The notes: generated from the sequence alone by a model not told the origin. A stretch of DNA of 64,000 nucleotides from Streptomyces sp. A1136 (GCF_004795055.1 NZ_SSBJ01000010.1:1-64000), one strand, 5' to 3'; shown: positions 45,759-55,366, counted from the stretch's first letter. A program made the numbers and translations.

Positions 45759-47171
45759 ATGGCAAAGGCACCCGTTCTCACCCCCCAGGCGGAGGATTTC
45801 CCCCGCTGGTACCAGGATCTGATCAACAAGGCCGAGCTGGCCGACAACGGTCCGGTACGCGGCACCATGGTCATCCGGCCGTACGGCTACGGGCTGTGGG
45901 AGCGGATGCAGCAGGAGATGGACGCGCGCATCAAGGACGCGGGCGCCCAGAACGCGTACTTCCCGCTGTTCATCCCGCAGTCCTACCTGACGAAGGAAGC
46001 CGAGCACGTCGAGGGCTTCGCCCCCGAGCTCGCCGTCGTCACGCACGGCGGCGGCAAGGAGCTGGAAGAGCCGGTCGTCGTCCGGCCCACCTCCGAGACG
46101 ATCATCAACGACTACTTCTCCAAGTGGGTCCAGAGCTACCGGGACCTGCCCCTGCTGATCAACCAGTGGGCCAACGTGGTCCGCTGGGAGATGCGCCCGC
46201 GCGTGTTCCTCCGTACGAGCGAGTTCCTCTGGCAGGAGGGCCACACCGCCCACGCCACCTACGAGGACGCCCGCGAGTACGCGGCGCGCATCCACCGGGA
46301 CGTGTACGGCGACTTCATGACGAACGTGCTCGGCATCGACGTCGTACTCGGTCGCAAGACGGCCAAGGAGCGCTTCGCCGGCGCCATCAACACCCTCACG
46401 CTGGAGGGGATGATGGGCGACGGCAAGGCCCTCCAGCTCGGCACCAGCCACGAGCTGGGCACCAACTTCGCCAAGGCCTTCAACACGCAGTACCTGTCGA
46501 AGGAAGGCAAGCAGGAGCTCGTCTGGCAGACCTCCTGGGGCGTCTCCACCCGCATGGTCGGCGGCCTGATCATGTCCCACGGCGACGACAACGGCCTGCG
46601 GGTGCCGCCGCGCCTCGCGCACGTCCAGGTCGTCGTCATGGCGATCAAGGGTGACGAGGCCGTGGCCGAGGTCCGCGAGCTGGGGGCCCGGTTGAAGGCC
46701 GCCGGAATCAGGGTCCACGTCGACGACCGCGTGGACACCCCCTTCGGGCGCCGCGCCGTGGACTGGGAGCTCAAGGGCGTACCCGTGCGCGTCGAGATCG
46801 GCCCGCGCGACCTGGAGAACGGCACCGCGATGCTGGCCCGCCGCATCCCCGGCGGCAAGGAGGCCGTGCAGATCTCCGCGCTGGCCGACCTGCTGCCCAA
46901 GGTGCTGGAGGAGGACCAGGCGCAGCTGCTGCGCGAGTCCCGCGAGCGCCGTGAGGCCCGTACCTCCGATGTCGCGACGATCGAGGAGGCCGCCGAGGCC
47001 GCCGTCGCCGGCGGCTGGGCGCGCATCCCGTGGGCCGATCTGGGCCCCGAGGGCGAGGCGAAGCTGGCCGAGCAGGCCGTCTCCGTGCGTTGCCTGATCG
47101 CCGAGGACGGCTCCGTCCCGGAGGCGGACGACGCCCCCGGTACCCTCGCCATCGTGGCGCGCTCGTACTGA
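45759..47171 (+). CDS. proS: Prolyl-tRNA synthetase, short archaeal/eukaryal-type
   Basis: ProRS (470 aa) attaches proline to its tRNA. Class-II motif 1 lies in GTMVIRPYGYGLWERMQQEM, motif 2 in WANVVRWEMRPRVFLRTSEF and motif 3 in GVSTRMVGGLIMSHGDDNG (last two of class-II type). A C-terminal anticodon domain follows, and the protein ends in the Tyr carboxylate (ARSY) typical of this type. It lacks the insertion domain of bacterial-type ProRS. Confidence 0.94.
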   Translation: MAKAPVLTPQAEDFPRWYQDLINKAELADNGPVRGTMVIRPYGYGLWERMQQEMDARIKDAGAQNAYFPLFIPQSYLTKEAEHVEGFAPELAVVTHGGGKELEEPVVVRPTSETIINDYFSKWVQSYRDLPLLINQWANVVRWEMRPRVFLRTSEFLWQEGHTAHATYEDAREYAARIHRDVYGDFMTNVLGIDVVLGRKTAKERFAGAINTLTLEGMMGDGKALQLGTSHELGTNFAKAFNTQYLSKEGKQELVWQTSWGVSTRMVGGLIMSHGDDNGLRVPPRLAHVQVVVMAIKGDEAVAEVRELGARLKAAGIRVHVDDRVDTPFGRRAVDWELKGVPVRVEIGPRDLENGTAMLARRIPGGKEAVQISALADLLPKVLEEDQAQLLRESRERREARTSDVATIEEAAEAAVAGGWARIPWADLGPEGEAKLAEQAVSVRCLIAEDGSVPEADDAPGTLAIVARSY

Positions 47172-47205
47172 TCGCGCCGCTGATCGGCCCCGCTGATCGC
47201 GGACA

Positions 47206-47241
47206 CGCCCCGGCGTGCGGCTCCTGTCGCGCGCCGGGGCG
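47206..47241. terminator. Terminator after proS
   Basis: The 10-nt arm CGCCCCGGCG (47206-47215) pairs with CGCCGGGGCG (47232-47241), about 35 bp past the proS stop, and is followed by GTCTTTC. Confidence 0.7.
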
Positions 47242-47394
47242 GTCTTTCATTGGTCCCCGTTACGTACCGACTCCTCCGGGGATATGCGCACCCGTCCTCG
47301 TCGGGACGCATCAGACTGAACTGACTGGTACGTGCAAAAAATTTGGAATGGCCCGGAATCGGAACACCGGGGCACCTCGGCTCGTTGTCACGAC

Positions 47395-47994
47395 GTGAGC
47401 ACGACACCACCTGTTCTCGCCGCAGAGCTGGCGCAGGCGTGGGCCGATATTCAGCGGTACCACCCCGAGCTGCCTGACCTTGCCGCGCCCGAGTCCCTGA
47501 TCGGAGAGTCGTCGTCCGCCTGTGGCGCCGAGCTCTCCTTCGAGCGACTGCTGCACGAGGCAGTCCACGGCATCGCCGCCGCCCGTGGAGTCCGCGACAC
47601 CTCGCGGGCCGGCCGCTACCACAACCGCAGATTCCTCGCGATCGCCGAGGAGATGGGGCTGGACCATTCCGAGGAGCCGCATGCCAGCAGCGGGTTCTCC
47701 CTGGTCTCGCTCAGTCCCGAGGCGAAGAAGCGCTACCGCCCCACCATGGAGCGGCTGCAGCGCGCCCTCAAGGCGCACACGGTCGCCACGGCCGCCGACA
47801 CCAAGCGCAGCTTCCGCGGGCCGGCCGCCCGGCACGGCTCCTCCGGCGGAGGCGTGCGGGTCAAGGCGGTCTGCGACTGCGGGCGCAACGTGCGGGTCGT
47901 CCCGTCGGTCCTGGCCCAGGCGCCCATCGTCTGCGGTGGCTGCATGAAGCCGTTCCGCATCCCCGAGGTGGCCGTCTCGGCCGCCGCGTCCTGA
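47395..47994 (+). CDS. SprT-like putative zinc metalloprotein
   Basis: This 199-aa protein has LLHEAVHGIAAARG (HEAVH, residues ~58-62) and, 20 residues on, RAGRYHNRRFLAIAEEMGL. That HExxH plus H(N/G)xxF layout matches SprT-like DNA-protein-crosslink proteases. A C-terminal zinc-ribbon-like CDCG ... CGGC is present. GTG 47395 has no strong ribosome site. The short core and lack of other SprT landmarks make catalysis unproven. Confidence 0.78.
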   Translation: MSTTPPVLAAELAQAWADIQRYHPELPDLAAPESLIGESSSACGAELSFERLLHEAVHGIAAARGVRDTSRAGRYHNRRFLAIAEEMGLDHSEEPHASSGFSLVSLSPEAKKRYRPTMERLQRALKAHTVATAADTKRSFRGPAARHGSSGGGVRVKAVCDCGRNVRVVPSVLAQAPIVCGGCMKPFRIPEVAVSAAAS

Positions 47995-48307
47995 GTCGCG
48001 TCCGCGATCGCGCGGGTCGTCGTGCCGCCGGTTCGCGGTGCCCGGGGGCGCGAACCGGACGGCGGTCGCCCTGCCGTCCGGGCGGTGGCGGGCCCGTGGT
48101 GTCCGGCGTCCCGCTCCCACCGGTGCTTCGGGCCGCCCCTACCGGCTGAGCGCGCCGCGGGCGTGTGGCACAATGGCTAGCTGTACTCGACAGTCGCACA
48201 GGACCCCTCTCTCCTCCGGCTGACGCGTCCATCGGGCACCCGAGTACCGCAACCCCACGTGGCATCTCATGTGCCCAACCACGTCAAGTTCAGGAGACAC
48301 CACTCCA
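47995..48307. other. Intergenic region upstream of rpsP
   Basis: No gene is supported. It contains a hairpin at 48028-48058, a -10-like CACAAT (48169-48174) and the rpsP ribosome site AGGAGA at about 48291. A leader of about 130 nt is possible. Confidence 0.5.
48028..48058. terminator. Hairpin after the SprT-like gene
   Basis: The 10-bp stem CCGGTTCGCG/CGCGAACCGG has an 11-nt loop and lies about 35 bp past the preceding stop. Confidence 0.6.
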
Positions 48308-48748
48308 GTGGCAGTCAAGATCAAGCTCAAGCGTCTCGGCAAGATTCGCCAGCCGCACTACCGCATCATCGTCGCCGACGCCCGCACCCGCCGGGACGGT
48401 CGCGCGATCGAGGAGATCGGTATCTACCAGCCGACCTACAACCCGTCGCGCATCGAGGTCAACGCCGAGCGTGCGCAGTACTGGCTGTCCGTCGGCGCCC
48501 AGCCCACCGAGGCTGTGCTCGCCATCCTGAAGCTGACCGGTGACTGGCAGGCCCACAAGGGTCTCCCCGCCCCCGCGCCGCTGCTGCAGCCGGAGACGAA
48601 GGAGAGCAAGCGTCGCTCCTTCGACGAGTTCGCCAAGGCCCTCGAGGGCATCGGCGAGGGCAAGGGCGAGGCCATCACCCAGAAGGCGAAGAAGGCCGAC
48701 AAGAAGGCGGACGAGGCTGAGGCCGCCGCCGAGTCGACCGAGGCCTGA
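48308..48748 (+). CDS. rpsP: 30S ribosomal protein S16
   Basis: S16 (146 aa) reads [20 protein letters not shown] and continues [20 protein letters not shown]. The bacterial core ends near residue 80; the remaining Lys/Glu/Ala-rich tail is typical of actinobacteria. GTG 48308 follows AGGAGA. It starts the rpsP-khpA-rimM-trmD-rplS operon. Confidence 0.96.
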   Translation: MAVKIKLKRLGKIRQPHYRIIVADARTRRDGRAIEEIGIYQPTYNPSRIEVNAERAQYWLSVGAQPTEAVLAILKLTGDWQAHKGLPAPAPLLQPETKESKRRSFDEFAKALEGIGEGKGEAITQKAKKADKKADEAEAAAESTEA

Positions 48749-48750
48749 TC

Positions 48751-48990
48751 ATGCTCGAGGAGGCTCTTGAGCACCTCGTGAAGGGCATTGTGGACAACCC
48801 CGACGAAGTGCAGGTCGCCTCGCGCAACCTGCGCCGCGGACAGGTGCTCGAGGTCCGGGTCCACCCGGACGATCTCGGGAAGGTGATCGGCCGTAACGGC
48901 CGCACCGCACGTGCGCTGCGTACCGTCGTGGGCGCCATCGGCGGTCGGGGGATCCGCGTCGACCTCGTCGACGTGGACCAGGTCCGCTGA
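48751..48990 (+). CDS. khpA: KH-domain RNA-binding protein KhpA
   Basis: The 79-aa protein is a single KH domain with LGKVIGRNGRTARALRTVV as the GxxG RNA-binding loop. KhpA acts with KhpB in other Gram-positives to control mRNAs linked to cell elongation. ATG 48751 lies 2 bp past rpsP. Confidence 0.94.
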   Translation: MLEEALEHLVKGIVDNPDEVQVASRNLRRGQVLEVRVHPDDLGKVIGRNGRTARALRTVVGAIGGRGIRVDLVDVDQVR

Positions 48991-49007
48991 AGAGTTGAAC
49001 CACCGGC

Positions 49008-49045
49008 ACGGGCCGGGGAGGGCGAATGCGCCCGCCCCGGCCCGT
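49008..49045 (+). terminator. Hairpin in the khpA-rimM gap
   Basis: An 11-bp stem (49008-49018 with 49035-49045) has an internal 5-bp stem. Because it is inside an operon it may act as an attenuator rather than a full stop. Confidence 0.55.
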
Positions 49046-49070
49046 CGTCGTCTGAACAGGAGACTTAGAA

Positions 49071-49670
49071 GTGCAGCTGGTAGTCGCGCGGATCGGCCGC
49101 GCCCACGGGATCAAGGGCGAGGTCACCGTCGAGGTGCGGACCGACGAGCCCGAACTGCGGCTCTCGCCCGGAGCGGTGCTCATGACGGAGCCGGCGTCGG
49201 CGGGCCCGCTGACCATCGAGACGGGGCGGGTGCACAGCGGACGGCTGCTGCTGCGCTTCGCGGGAGTGAAGGACCGCACCGGCGCCGAGGCGCTGCGCAA
49301 CACCCTGCTGATCGCGGAAGTGGACCCGACGGAGCTGCCCGAGGAGCCCGACGAGTACTACGACCACCAGCTGATGGACCTGGACGTGGTGCTGGAGGAC
49401 GGTACGGAGATCGGCCGGATCACCGAGATCTCCCACCTGCCCTCGCAGGACCTGTTCATCGTGGAGCGGCCCGACGGCACCGAGGTGATGATCCCGTTCG
49501 TCGAGGAGATCGTCGCGGAGATCGACCTGGAGGAGCAGCGCTGCGTCATCACGCCGCCGCCCGGTCTGATCGAGGAACGGGCCGCCGTCGACGAAGCCGA
49601 CGCCGAGGGGGGCGAGTCCACCGGTGACGCCGGAGCCGCCCGGGACGAGGCCGCCGGGGACGACGCCTGA
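49071..49670 (+). CDS. rimM: Ribosome maturation factor RimM
   Basis: RimM (199 aa) assists 30S head assembly, binding S19. The N-terminal barrel starts [19 protein letters not shown], and a PRC-barrel follows with [16 protein letters not shown] and [23 protein letters not shown] 49071 follows CAGGAGAC. It overlaps trmD by one base. Confidence 0.95.
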   Translation: MQLVVARIGRAHGIKGEVTVEVRTDEPELRLSPGAVLMTEPASAGPLTIETGRVHSGRLLLRFAGVKDRTGAEALRNTLLIAEVDPTELPEEPDEYYDHQLMDLDVVLEDGTEIGRITEISHLPSQDLFIVERPDGTEVMIPFVEEIVAEIDLEEQRCVITPPPGLIEERAAVDEADAEGGESTGDAGAARDEAAGDDA

Positions 49671-50491
49671 TGCGTCTCGACGTCGTCACGATCTTCCCCG
49701 AGTACCTGGAGCCGCTGAACGTCTCCCTCGTCGGGAAGGCGCGGGCGCGCGGACAGCTCGACGTGCACGTCCACGACCTGCGGGACTGGACCCACGACCG
49801 CCACAACACGGTCGACGACACCCCCTACGGCGGGGGTCCCGGCATGGTCATGAAGACCGAGCCGTGGGGCGAGGCCCTGGACGCGGCGCTCGCCGACGGG
49901 TACGAGGCCGGTGCCCACGGGCCGGTCCTGGTCGTGCCCACGCCCAGCGGTCGCCCGTTCACCCAGGAACTGGCCGTCGAACTGTCCGAGCGGCCGTGGC
50001 TGATCTTCACGCCGGCCCGCTACGAGGGCATCGACCGCCGCGTGATGGACGAGTACGCGACCCGGATGCCGGTGTACGAGGTGTCCATCGGCGACTACGT
50101 CCTGGCGGGCGGCGAGGCGGCCGTACTCGTCGTCACCGAGGCGGTGGCCCGGCTGCTGCCGGGGGTGCTCGGCAACGCCGAGTCGCACCGGGACGACTCC
50201 TTCGCCCCGGGCGAGATGGCGAACCTGCTGGAAGGGCCCGTCTACACGAAGCCGCCGCGGTGGCGCGGCCGGGACATCCCCGAGGTCCTGCTCAGTGGGC
50301 ACCATGGGAAGATCGCCCGGTGGCGGCGGGACGAGGCCTTCCGCAGGACGGCGCGCAACCGCCCCGACCTGATCGAGCGCTGCGAGGCCTCCGCCTTCGA
50401 CAAGAAGGACCGGGAGATCTTGAGCCTCCTGGGCTGGAAGCCGACCCCCGACGGCCGATTTTGGCGTAGGCCGCAGGGCGTGGAAGAATAG
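49670..50491 (+). CDS. trmD: tRNA (guanine37-N1)-methyltransferase
   Basis: TrmD (273 aa) methylates G37 to prevent frameshifting. The SPOUT knot motifs [17 protein letters not shown] near residue 45 and [18 protein letters not shown] near residue 135 are clear. ATG 49670 overlaps the rimM TGA. Confidence 0.97.
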   Translation: MRLDVVTIFPEYLEPLNVSLVGKARARGQLDVHVHDLRDWTHDRHNTVDDTPYGGGPGMVMKTEPWGEALDAALADGYEAGAHGPVLVVPTPSGRPFTQELAVELSERPWLIFTPARYEGIDRRVMDEYATRMPVYEVSIGDYVLAGGEAAVLVVTEAVARLLPGVLGNAESHRDDSFAPGEMANLLEGPVYTKPPRWRGRDIPEVLLSGHHGKIARWRRDEAFRRTARNRPDLIERCEASAFDKKDREILSLLGWKPTPDGRFWRRPQGVEE

Positions 50492-50624
50492 GCGGCTGTT
50501 GTGTGCTCGCGTACGCCCCTGCCACAGGGGGACCGTCGTCCGCGAGAGGGCGCAGCTCCCGAATTCTCTACGGAAATCCGCACCGACGGCCTGTGGCGTC
50601 GTGCGAAGAAAGCAGACGAAGAAC

Positions 50625-50975
50625 ATGTCTCACCTGCTCGATGGCGTCAACGCCGCCTCGATCCGCTCCGACGTCCCGGCCTTCCGCCCGGGTGACACGA
50701 TCAACGTGCACGTCCGCGTCATCGAGGGCAACCGCTCCCGTATCCAGCAGTTCAAGGGTGTTGTCATCCGTCGCCAGGGCTCTGGCGTCTCCGAGACCTT
50801 CACCGTTCGCAAGGTCTCCTTCAGCGTCGGTGTCGAGCGCACCTTCCCGGTGAACTCCCCGATCTTCGAGAAGATCGAGGTCGTCACCCGCGGTGACGTG
50901 CGTCGCGCCAAGCTCTACTTCCTCCGTGAGCTCCGCGGCAAGGCCGCGAAGATCAAGGAGAAGCGCGACCGCTGA
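50625..50975 (+). CDS. rplS: 50S ribosomal protein L19
   Basis: L19 (116 aa) begins [20 protein letters not shown] and contains the family core [19 protein letters not shown]. Its 133-bp leader after trmD may carry a separate promoter. It closes the S16-L19 operon before the signal-peptidase genes. Confidence 0.97.
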   Translation: MSHLLDGVNAASIRSDVPAFRPGDTINVHVRVIEGNRSRIQQFKGVVIRRQGSGVSETFTVRKVSFSVGVERTFPVNSPIFEKIEVVTRGDVRRAKLYFLRELRGKAAKIKEKRDR

Positions 50976-51005
50976 TCTCCTCTCCGGGTCCGGGGGGCGG
51001 CCGGA

Positions 51006-51011
51006 TAGGCT
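51006..51011 (+). promoter_or_regulatory. -10 element (TAGGCT) for probable leaderless sipW
   Basis: TAGGCT ends 7 bp before the first signal-peptidase ATG, and no ribosome site intervenes. Confidence 0.45.
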
Positions 51012-51018
51012 CCCCCCG

Positions 51019-51741
51019 ATGGACACCGAAGCAGAGCTCACACAGCGCGGCCGCTCTTCCCCCGGCGAGGGGGAGGGGCGGCCGCGTCGTGCGTTGGTCC
51101 GGCGGGGGCTGACCTGGCGTCGGGCGGGACTGCTGGGGCTGATCTGCACGGTCTTCGTGCTGCTGCTCGGCAACTTCGTCGTACAGCCCTTCCTGATCCC
51201 GAGCCGGTCGATGGAGCCGACGCTCCGGGTCGGGGACCGGGTGCTGGTCAACAAGCTGGCGTACCGTTTCGGCGACCGGCCGAAACGCGGCGACGTGGTC
51301 GTCTTCGACGGCACGGGCTCCTTCGTCCCCGAGGGACCGCAAGGCGATCCGGTGGGCGGGGCCCTGCACGACGCGGCCTCGGTGCTCGGGCTCGCGGAGC
51401 CGTCCGACACGGACTTCGTGAAGCGGGTCGTGGGCGTCGGCGGCGACGACGTGGTGTGCGACGAGAACGGCCGGATGCGGGTCAACGGGGTACCGGTGGA
51501 CGAGCCGTACCTGTACCCCGGCGACACGTCCTCGAAGGTGCCCTTCCGCATCGTCGTACCGCTTGGGACCCTGTGGGTCATGGGTGATCACCGGTCACAG
51601 TCGCGGGACTCCCGGGACCACTTGGGCGAGCCCGGCGGGGGGATGGTGCCGGTGGACAAGGTGATCGGGCGGGCCGATTGGATCGGCTGGCCCTTCTCGC
51701 GCCTGGGCGCGACGGGGAGCGCGGGGGGCGGACATGGGTAG
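51019..51741 (+). CDS. sipW: Type I signal peptidase, first of four (SipW position)
   Basis: The 240-aa membrane protease cleaves signal peptides after Sec or Tat export. One N-terminal helix (RAGLLGLICTVFVLLLGNFV) precedes the catalytic Ser in IPSRSMEPTLRVGDR and the Lys in FVKRVVGVGGDD. GDHRSQSRDSRDHLG is box E. No C-terminal membrane helix is seen. ATG 51019 is probably leaderless. Letter names follow the S. lividans order. Confidence 0.92.
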   Translation: MDTEAELTQRGRSSPGEGEGRPRRALVRRGLTWRRAGLLGLICTVFVLLLGNFVVQPFLIPSRSMEPTLRVGDRVLVNKLAYRFGDRPKRGDVVVFDGTGSFVPEGPQGDPVGGALHDAASVLGLAEPSDTDFVKRVVGVGGDDVVCDENGRMRVNGVPVDEPYLYPGDTSSKVPFRIVVPLGTLWVMGDHRSQSRDSRDHLGEPGGGMVPVDKVIGRADWIGWPFSRLGATGSAGGGHG

Positions 51742-52612
51742 CCGGGGGCGGCCGAGAGGACGGCGGGGCCCTGAGCGGGCCCCCGAGCCGGAGCCGGAGC
51801 CCGAAGCGGCGCAGGCGCCGCCACAGGCCCAGCCCGAGGGCGGCCGGGCCGAGCGGCGCCGGCTGGCACGCAGGGTCCGGCGGCGCAGACGGACCCGCAG
51901 GGCGGGGGAGCTGCCGCTGCTGGTGGTGGTCGCGCTGTGCATCGCCCTGCTCCTGAAGACCTTCCTCGTACAGGCCTTCTTCATCCCGTCGGGCTCCATG
52001 GAGCAGACGATCAGGATCGGCGACCGGGTCCTGGTCGACAAACTCACGCCCTGGTTCGGCTCCAAGGTCGAGCGGGGCGACGTCGTCGTGTTCAAGGACC
52101 CGGGCGGCTGGCTCAGGGGCGAGGCGGCCCGGCCGGCCAAGGACCCCGTCGTCGTCAAGCAGATCAAACAGACCATGACCTTCATCGGGTTGCTGCCCTC
52201 GGCGGACGAGCAGGACCTGATCAAGCGGGTCATCGGCGTCGGCGGGGACGACGTCGCGTGCTGTGACGCGCGGGGGCGGATCACCGTCAACGGGACGCCG
52301 CTGGATGAGCCGTACGTGAACCCGGGCAACGCCCCGTCGGAGATCCGTTTCGAGGTGAAGGTGCCGCGCGGGCGGCTCTTCGTGATGGGGGACCACCGGG
52401 CCAACTCGGCCGACTCCCGCTACCACCTCGACGAGGGGTTCCAGGGCACGATCGACGAGAACGGAGTGGTGGGACGGGCCGTGGTGATCGCCTGGCCCTA
52501 CGGCCACTGGCGCGAACTGGAACAGCCCGCGACCTTCCGCACGGTGCCCGATCAGGCACGGCGCGGGCGGCGCGGACGCGGCGGACGGCGTCGGGCCGCG
52601 CGGTTCGCATAG
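51734..52612 (+). CDS. sipX: Type I signal peptidase, second of four (SipX position)
   Basis: The 292-aa protein has a long, very basic, Pro/Glu/Arg N-terminus, one membrane helix (ELPLLVVVALCIALLLKTFL), the catalytic Ser in IPSGSMEQTIRIGDR and Lys in LIKRVIGVGGDD, then GDHRANSADSRYHL. It ends in a basic tail and has no second membrane helix. ATG 51734 overlaps sipW by 8 bp. Confidence 0.92.
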   Translation: MGSRGRPRGRRGPERAPEPEPEPEAAQAPPQAQPEGGRAERRRLARRVRRRRRTRRAGELPLLVVVALCIALLLKTFLVQAFFIPSGSMEQTIRIGDRVLVDKLTPWFGSKVERGDVVVFKDPGGWLRGEAARPAKDPVVVKQIKQTMTFIGLLPSADEQDLIKRVIGVGGDDVACCDARGRITVNGTPLDEPYVNPGNAPSEIRFEVKVPRGRLFVMGDHRANSADSRYHLDEGFQGTIDENGVVGRAVVIAWPYGHWRELEQPATFRTVPDQARRGRRGRGGRRRAARFA

Positions 52613-52716
52613 TGTGTCCTCGGTCTCCCGCGCCTTAGGGAACTCCCGCTCGTTAAGGGAGGGGAGGGCCCGCGTCCGTACCGGAGCGGGCGGCGAATCC
52701 GAGTGAGGGAGTGGAT

Positions 52717-53622
52717 GTGGGGGATGTGGCGGTAGGCGCGCGGTCCGGACGCGACGAGGGTGACGAGCGGCCGGAGGACGGCGTCGAGAGCGAGACCGAG
52801 GACGGCGGTGCCGGGGCACGCCCCCAACGCTCGTTCTGGAAGGAGCTGCCGCTCCTCGTCGGCATCGCCCTGCTGCTGGCCCTGCTGATCAAGACCTTCC
52901 TGGTGCAGGCGTTCTCGATCCCGTCGGAATCGATGCAGAACACCCTCCAGCGCGGCGACCGGGTGCTGGTGGACAAGCTGACCCCGTGGTTCGGCTCGGA
53001 GCCCGAGCGCGGTGAGGTGGTGGTCTTCCACGACCCCGCCAACTGGCTCGCCGGCGAGGCCACTCCGGAGCCGAACTTCGCGCAGAAGGCCCTCAGCTGG
53101 ATCGGTCTGATGCCGTCCGCCGAGGAGAAGGACCTGATCAAGCGGACGATCGCCATCGGCGGTGACACCGTCGAGTGCAAGCGCGGCGGACCGGTCGTCG
53201 TCAACGGCAAGCCGCTGGACGAGCCGTACATCTTCCCCGGCAACACCGCTTGCGACGACGCCCCGTTCGGTCCGATCACCGTTCCCAAGGGCAAGATCTG
53301 GGTGATGGGCGACCACCGGCAGAACTCGCAGGACTCCCGCTACCACATGCAGGACTCGACCCAGGGCTTCGTGCCGGTCAAGGACGTGGTCGGTCGGGCC
53401 GTGGTCGTCGCGTGGCCCGTCACCCGCTGGGCCACCCTCCCGATCCCGGACACCTTCGACCAGCCGGGCATCGGCAACCAGGCCAAGGCCGCGGCCCTCG
53501 GCCTCGACGCCTCGGGACTGGCGCCGGTCGGCCTCGCGCCGGCGGCCCTGGGGCTCACCGGCGCGGTTCCGGTGGTCCTGTGGCGCAGGCGGAAGCCGGC
53601 CGGCAGCCGTACCGCCGGGTAG
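52717..53622 (+). CDS. sipY: Type I signal peptidase, third of four (SipY position)
   Basis: The 301-aa protein has an acidic N-terminus, a membrane helix (LPLLVGIALLLALLIKTFLV), the Ser in IPSESMQNTLQRGDR, the Lys in LIKRTIAIGGDT and GDHRQNSQDSRYHM. A second hydrophobic span near the C-terminus (LAPAALGLTGAVPVVLW) ends in RRRK. GTG 52717 gives 6-nt spacing from GAGGGA; GTG 52711 is immediately next to that site and less likely. Confidence 0.9.
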   Translation: MGDVAVGARSGRDEGDERPEDGVESETEDGGAGARPQRSFWKELPLLVGIALLLALLIKTFLVQAFSIPSESMQNTLQRGDRVLVDKLTPWFGSEPERGEVVVFHDPANWLAGEATPEPNFAQKALSWIGLMPSAEEKDLIKRTIAIGGDTVECKRGGPVVVNGKPLDEPYIFPGNTACDDAPFGPITVPKGKIWVMGDHRQNSQDSRYHMQDSTQGFVPVKDVVGRAVVVAWPVTRWATLPIPDTFDQPGIGNQAKAAALGLDASGLAPVGLAPAALGLTGAVPVVLWRRRKPAGSRTAG

Positions 53623-53665
53623 GGTGCCGCCCAGGTCGACGATCCCGGAGTGTGGGGGCGCTGCA

Positions 53666-54463
53666 ATGGGCGGAACACGAACAAGCGGTACACAGGTCAT
53701 ACGTGGTGGCGGTGGCCGCGGCGGTCTCGGCAGCGTCTTGTCGGGAATCGCCGTGGCCATCGGCTTCGTGCTCTTCCTCGGCGGTTTCGTCTGGGGCGCG
53801 CTGACGTACCAGCCCTACACGGTGCCGACCGACTCGATGGTGCCGACCGTGCGGCCCGGAGACCGGGTCCTCGCGCAACGGATCGACGGCGACCGGGTGC
53901 GCCGTGGTGACGTGGTCGTCTTCACCGACTCGGTGTGGAGCGACTCGCCCATGGTCAAGCGGGTGGTCGCGGTCGGCGGCGACACCGTGAAGTGCTGTGG
54001 CGCGGGCGGAAGGCTCACCGTGAACGGCAAGGAGCTGGACGAGCCCTACCTCGACGACTCCCATGTCACCCCGCTGGATCCGACGACGGTCCCGGTGCCC
54101 GGCGGCGCCTCCGACACCACCTTCGAGGTGAAGGTCCCCCAGGGCAACCTCTTCCTGCTCGGGGACCACCGGGCGGCCTCGCTGGACTCCCGGGCCCACC
54201 TCCAGGAGAGCGGGCAGGGCACGGTGGCCCGCTCGGCGGTCAGCGCCCGGGTGGACGCGCTGGCATGGCCGTCGATGTCGATGGTGGAGCGACCCCGCGC
54301 GTACGCCGCGCTCCCCGGCGGGATCTCCGAGCCGGGGCCCCTGCGGCTCCAGCTCGCCGCGGTCGTGGCCGGGGCGGCCCTGGTAGTGCTGGGGGCCGCC
54401 TACGGGCCCGTCACGCGGGTGCTGGGACGCGGGCGCCGGCGGGAGCGCGGCGATGGCCGCTGA
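53666..54463 (+). CDS. sipZ: Type I signal peptidase, fourth of four (SipZ position)
   Basis: The 265-aa protein has a membrane helix (SGIAVAIGFVLFLGGFVWGA), Ser in VPTDSMVPTVRPGDR, Lys in PMVKRVVAVGGDT and GDHRAASLDSRAHL. A second membrane helix near the C-terminus (LAAVVAGAALVVLGAAYG) would place both ends inside. The Nudix gene overlaps its last 11 bp. Confidence 0.91.
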   Translation: MGGTRTSGTQVIRGGGGRGGLGSVLSGIAVAIGFVLFLGGFVWGALTYQPYTVPTDSMVPTVRPGDRVLAQRIDGDRVRRGDVVVFTDSVWSDSPMVKRVVAVGGDTVKCCGAGGRLTVNGKELDEPYLDDSHVTPLDPTTVPVPGGASDTTFEVKVPQGNLFLLGDHRAASLDSRAHLQESGQGTVARSAVSARVDALAWPSMSMVERPRAYAALPGGISEPGPLRLQLAAVVAGAALVVLGAAYGPVTRVLGRGRRRERGDGR

Positions 54464-54944
54464 CGAGGTCCGCAAGGTGTCCCGGGTCATCCTCCTGGAC
54501 CCGCGGGACCGCATCCTGCTGCTGCACGGCTTCGAGCCGGACGACCCGGCGAACGACTGGTGGTTCACCCCGGGCGGCGGGGTCGAGGGCGAAGAGACGC
54601 GCGCGGAGGCCGCGCTGCGGGAACTCGCGGAGGAGACCGGCATCACGGACGTGGAGCTGGGACCGGTGCTGTGGCAGCGGTACTGCGCCTTTCCCTTCGA
54701 CGGGCGGCGCTGGGAGCAGGACGAGTGGTACTTCCTCGCCCGCACGACCAGCACCGCGACCGTGACGACCGGCTTCACGGAGCTGGAGCGGCGCACCGTC
54801 ACGGGAGCGAGGTGGTGGACCTCCGAGGAACTTCTCTCGGCACATGAGACGGTGTACCCGACCAGACTCGCCGGGTTGCTCCGTACGCTGCTCGACGACG
54901 GTCCTCCGGGTGTGCCGGTGGTCCTGGCCCCGGAAATCGTTTAG
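54453..54944 (+). CDS. Nudix hydrolase
   Basis: The 163-aa protein carries a full Nudix box, GGGVEGEETRAEAALRELAEETGI read in two parts (GGGVEGEETR then REL..EETG). It hydrolyses a nucleoside-diphosphate-linked compound; which one is not readable. It overlaps sipZ by 11 bp and is co-transcribed with it. Confidence 0.92.
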   Translation: MAADEVRKVSRVILLDPRDRILLLHGFEPDDPANDWWFTPGGGVEGEETRAEAALRELAEETGITDVELGPVLWQRYCAFPFDGRRWEQDEWYFLARTTSTATVTTGFTELERRTVTGARWWTSEELLSAHETVYPTRLAGLLRTLLDDGPPGVPVVLAPEIV

Positions 54945-54999
54945 GGGCGCGGGGCGCCGGCGCACAATAGGGGGACGCACGGCTGAAGGGGAACATGCC

Positions 55000-55308
55000 A
55001 TGAGTGCCGAGGACCTCGAGAAGTACGAGACCGAGATGGAGCTGAAGCTCTATCGGGAGTACCGCGACGTCGTCGGTCTGTTCAAGTACGTGATCGAGAC
55101 GGAACGCCGTTTCTACCTCACCAACGACTACGAGATGCAGGTGCACTCGGTCCAGGGGGAGGTCTTCTTCGAGGTCACCATGGCCGACGCGTGGGTCTGG
55201 GACATGTACCGTCCGGCCCGCTTCGTGAAGCAGGTGCGCGTGCTGACCTTCAAGGACGTGAACATCGAGGAGCTCAACAAGAGCGACCTCGAACTTCCCG
55301 GGAGCTGA
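55000..55308 (+). CDS. DUF2469 protein, conserved actinobacterial
   Basis: The 102-aa protein is MSAEDLEKYETEMELKLYRE followed by VQGEVFFEVTMADAWVWDMY and ends in an acidic segment. It matches DUF2469, an actinobacterial family of unknown function commonly near rplS/yraN. The site GAAGGGGA lies upstream of ATG 55000. Confidence 0.92.
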   Translation: MSAEDLEKYETEMELKLYREYRDVVGLFKYVIETERRFYLTNDYEMQVHSVQGEVFFEVTMADAWVWDMYRPARFVKQVRVLTFKDVNIEELNKSDLELPGS

Positions 55309-55333
55309 GCCGCCCGAAGAGACGCGCCCGAAG

Positions 55334-55366
55334 ACCCGGTCTCACCCGCGAGGGTGACCGGGTTTT
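55334..55366 (+). terminator. Terminator after DUF2469
   Basis: A two-part stem (ACCCGGT + CACCC with GGGTG + ACCGGGT) is followed by TTTCC. Confidence 0.75.
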
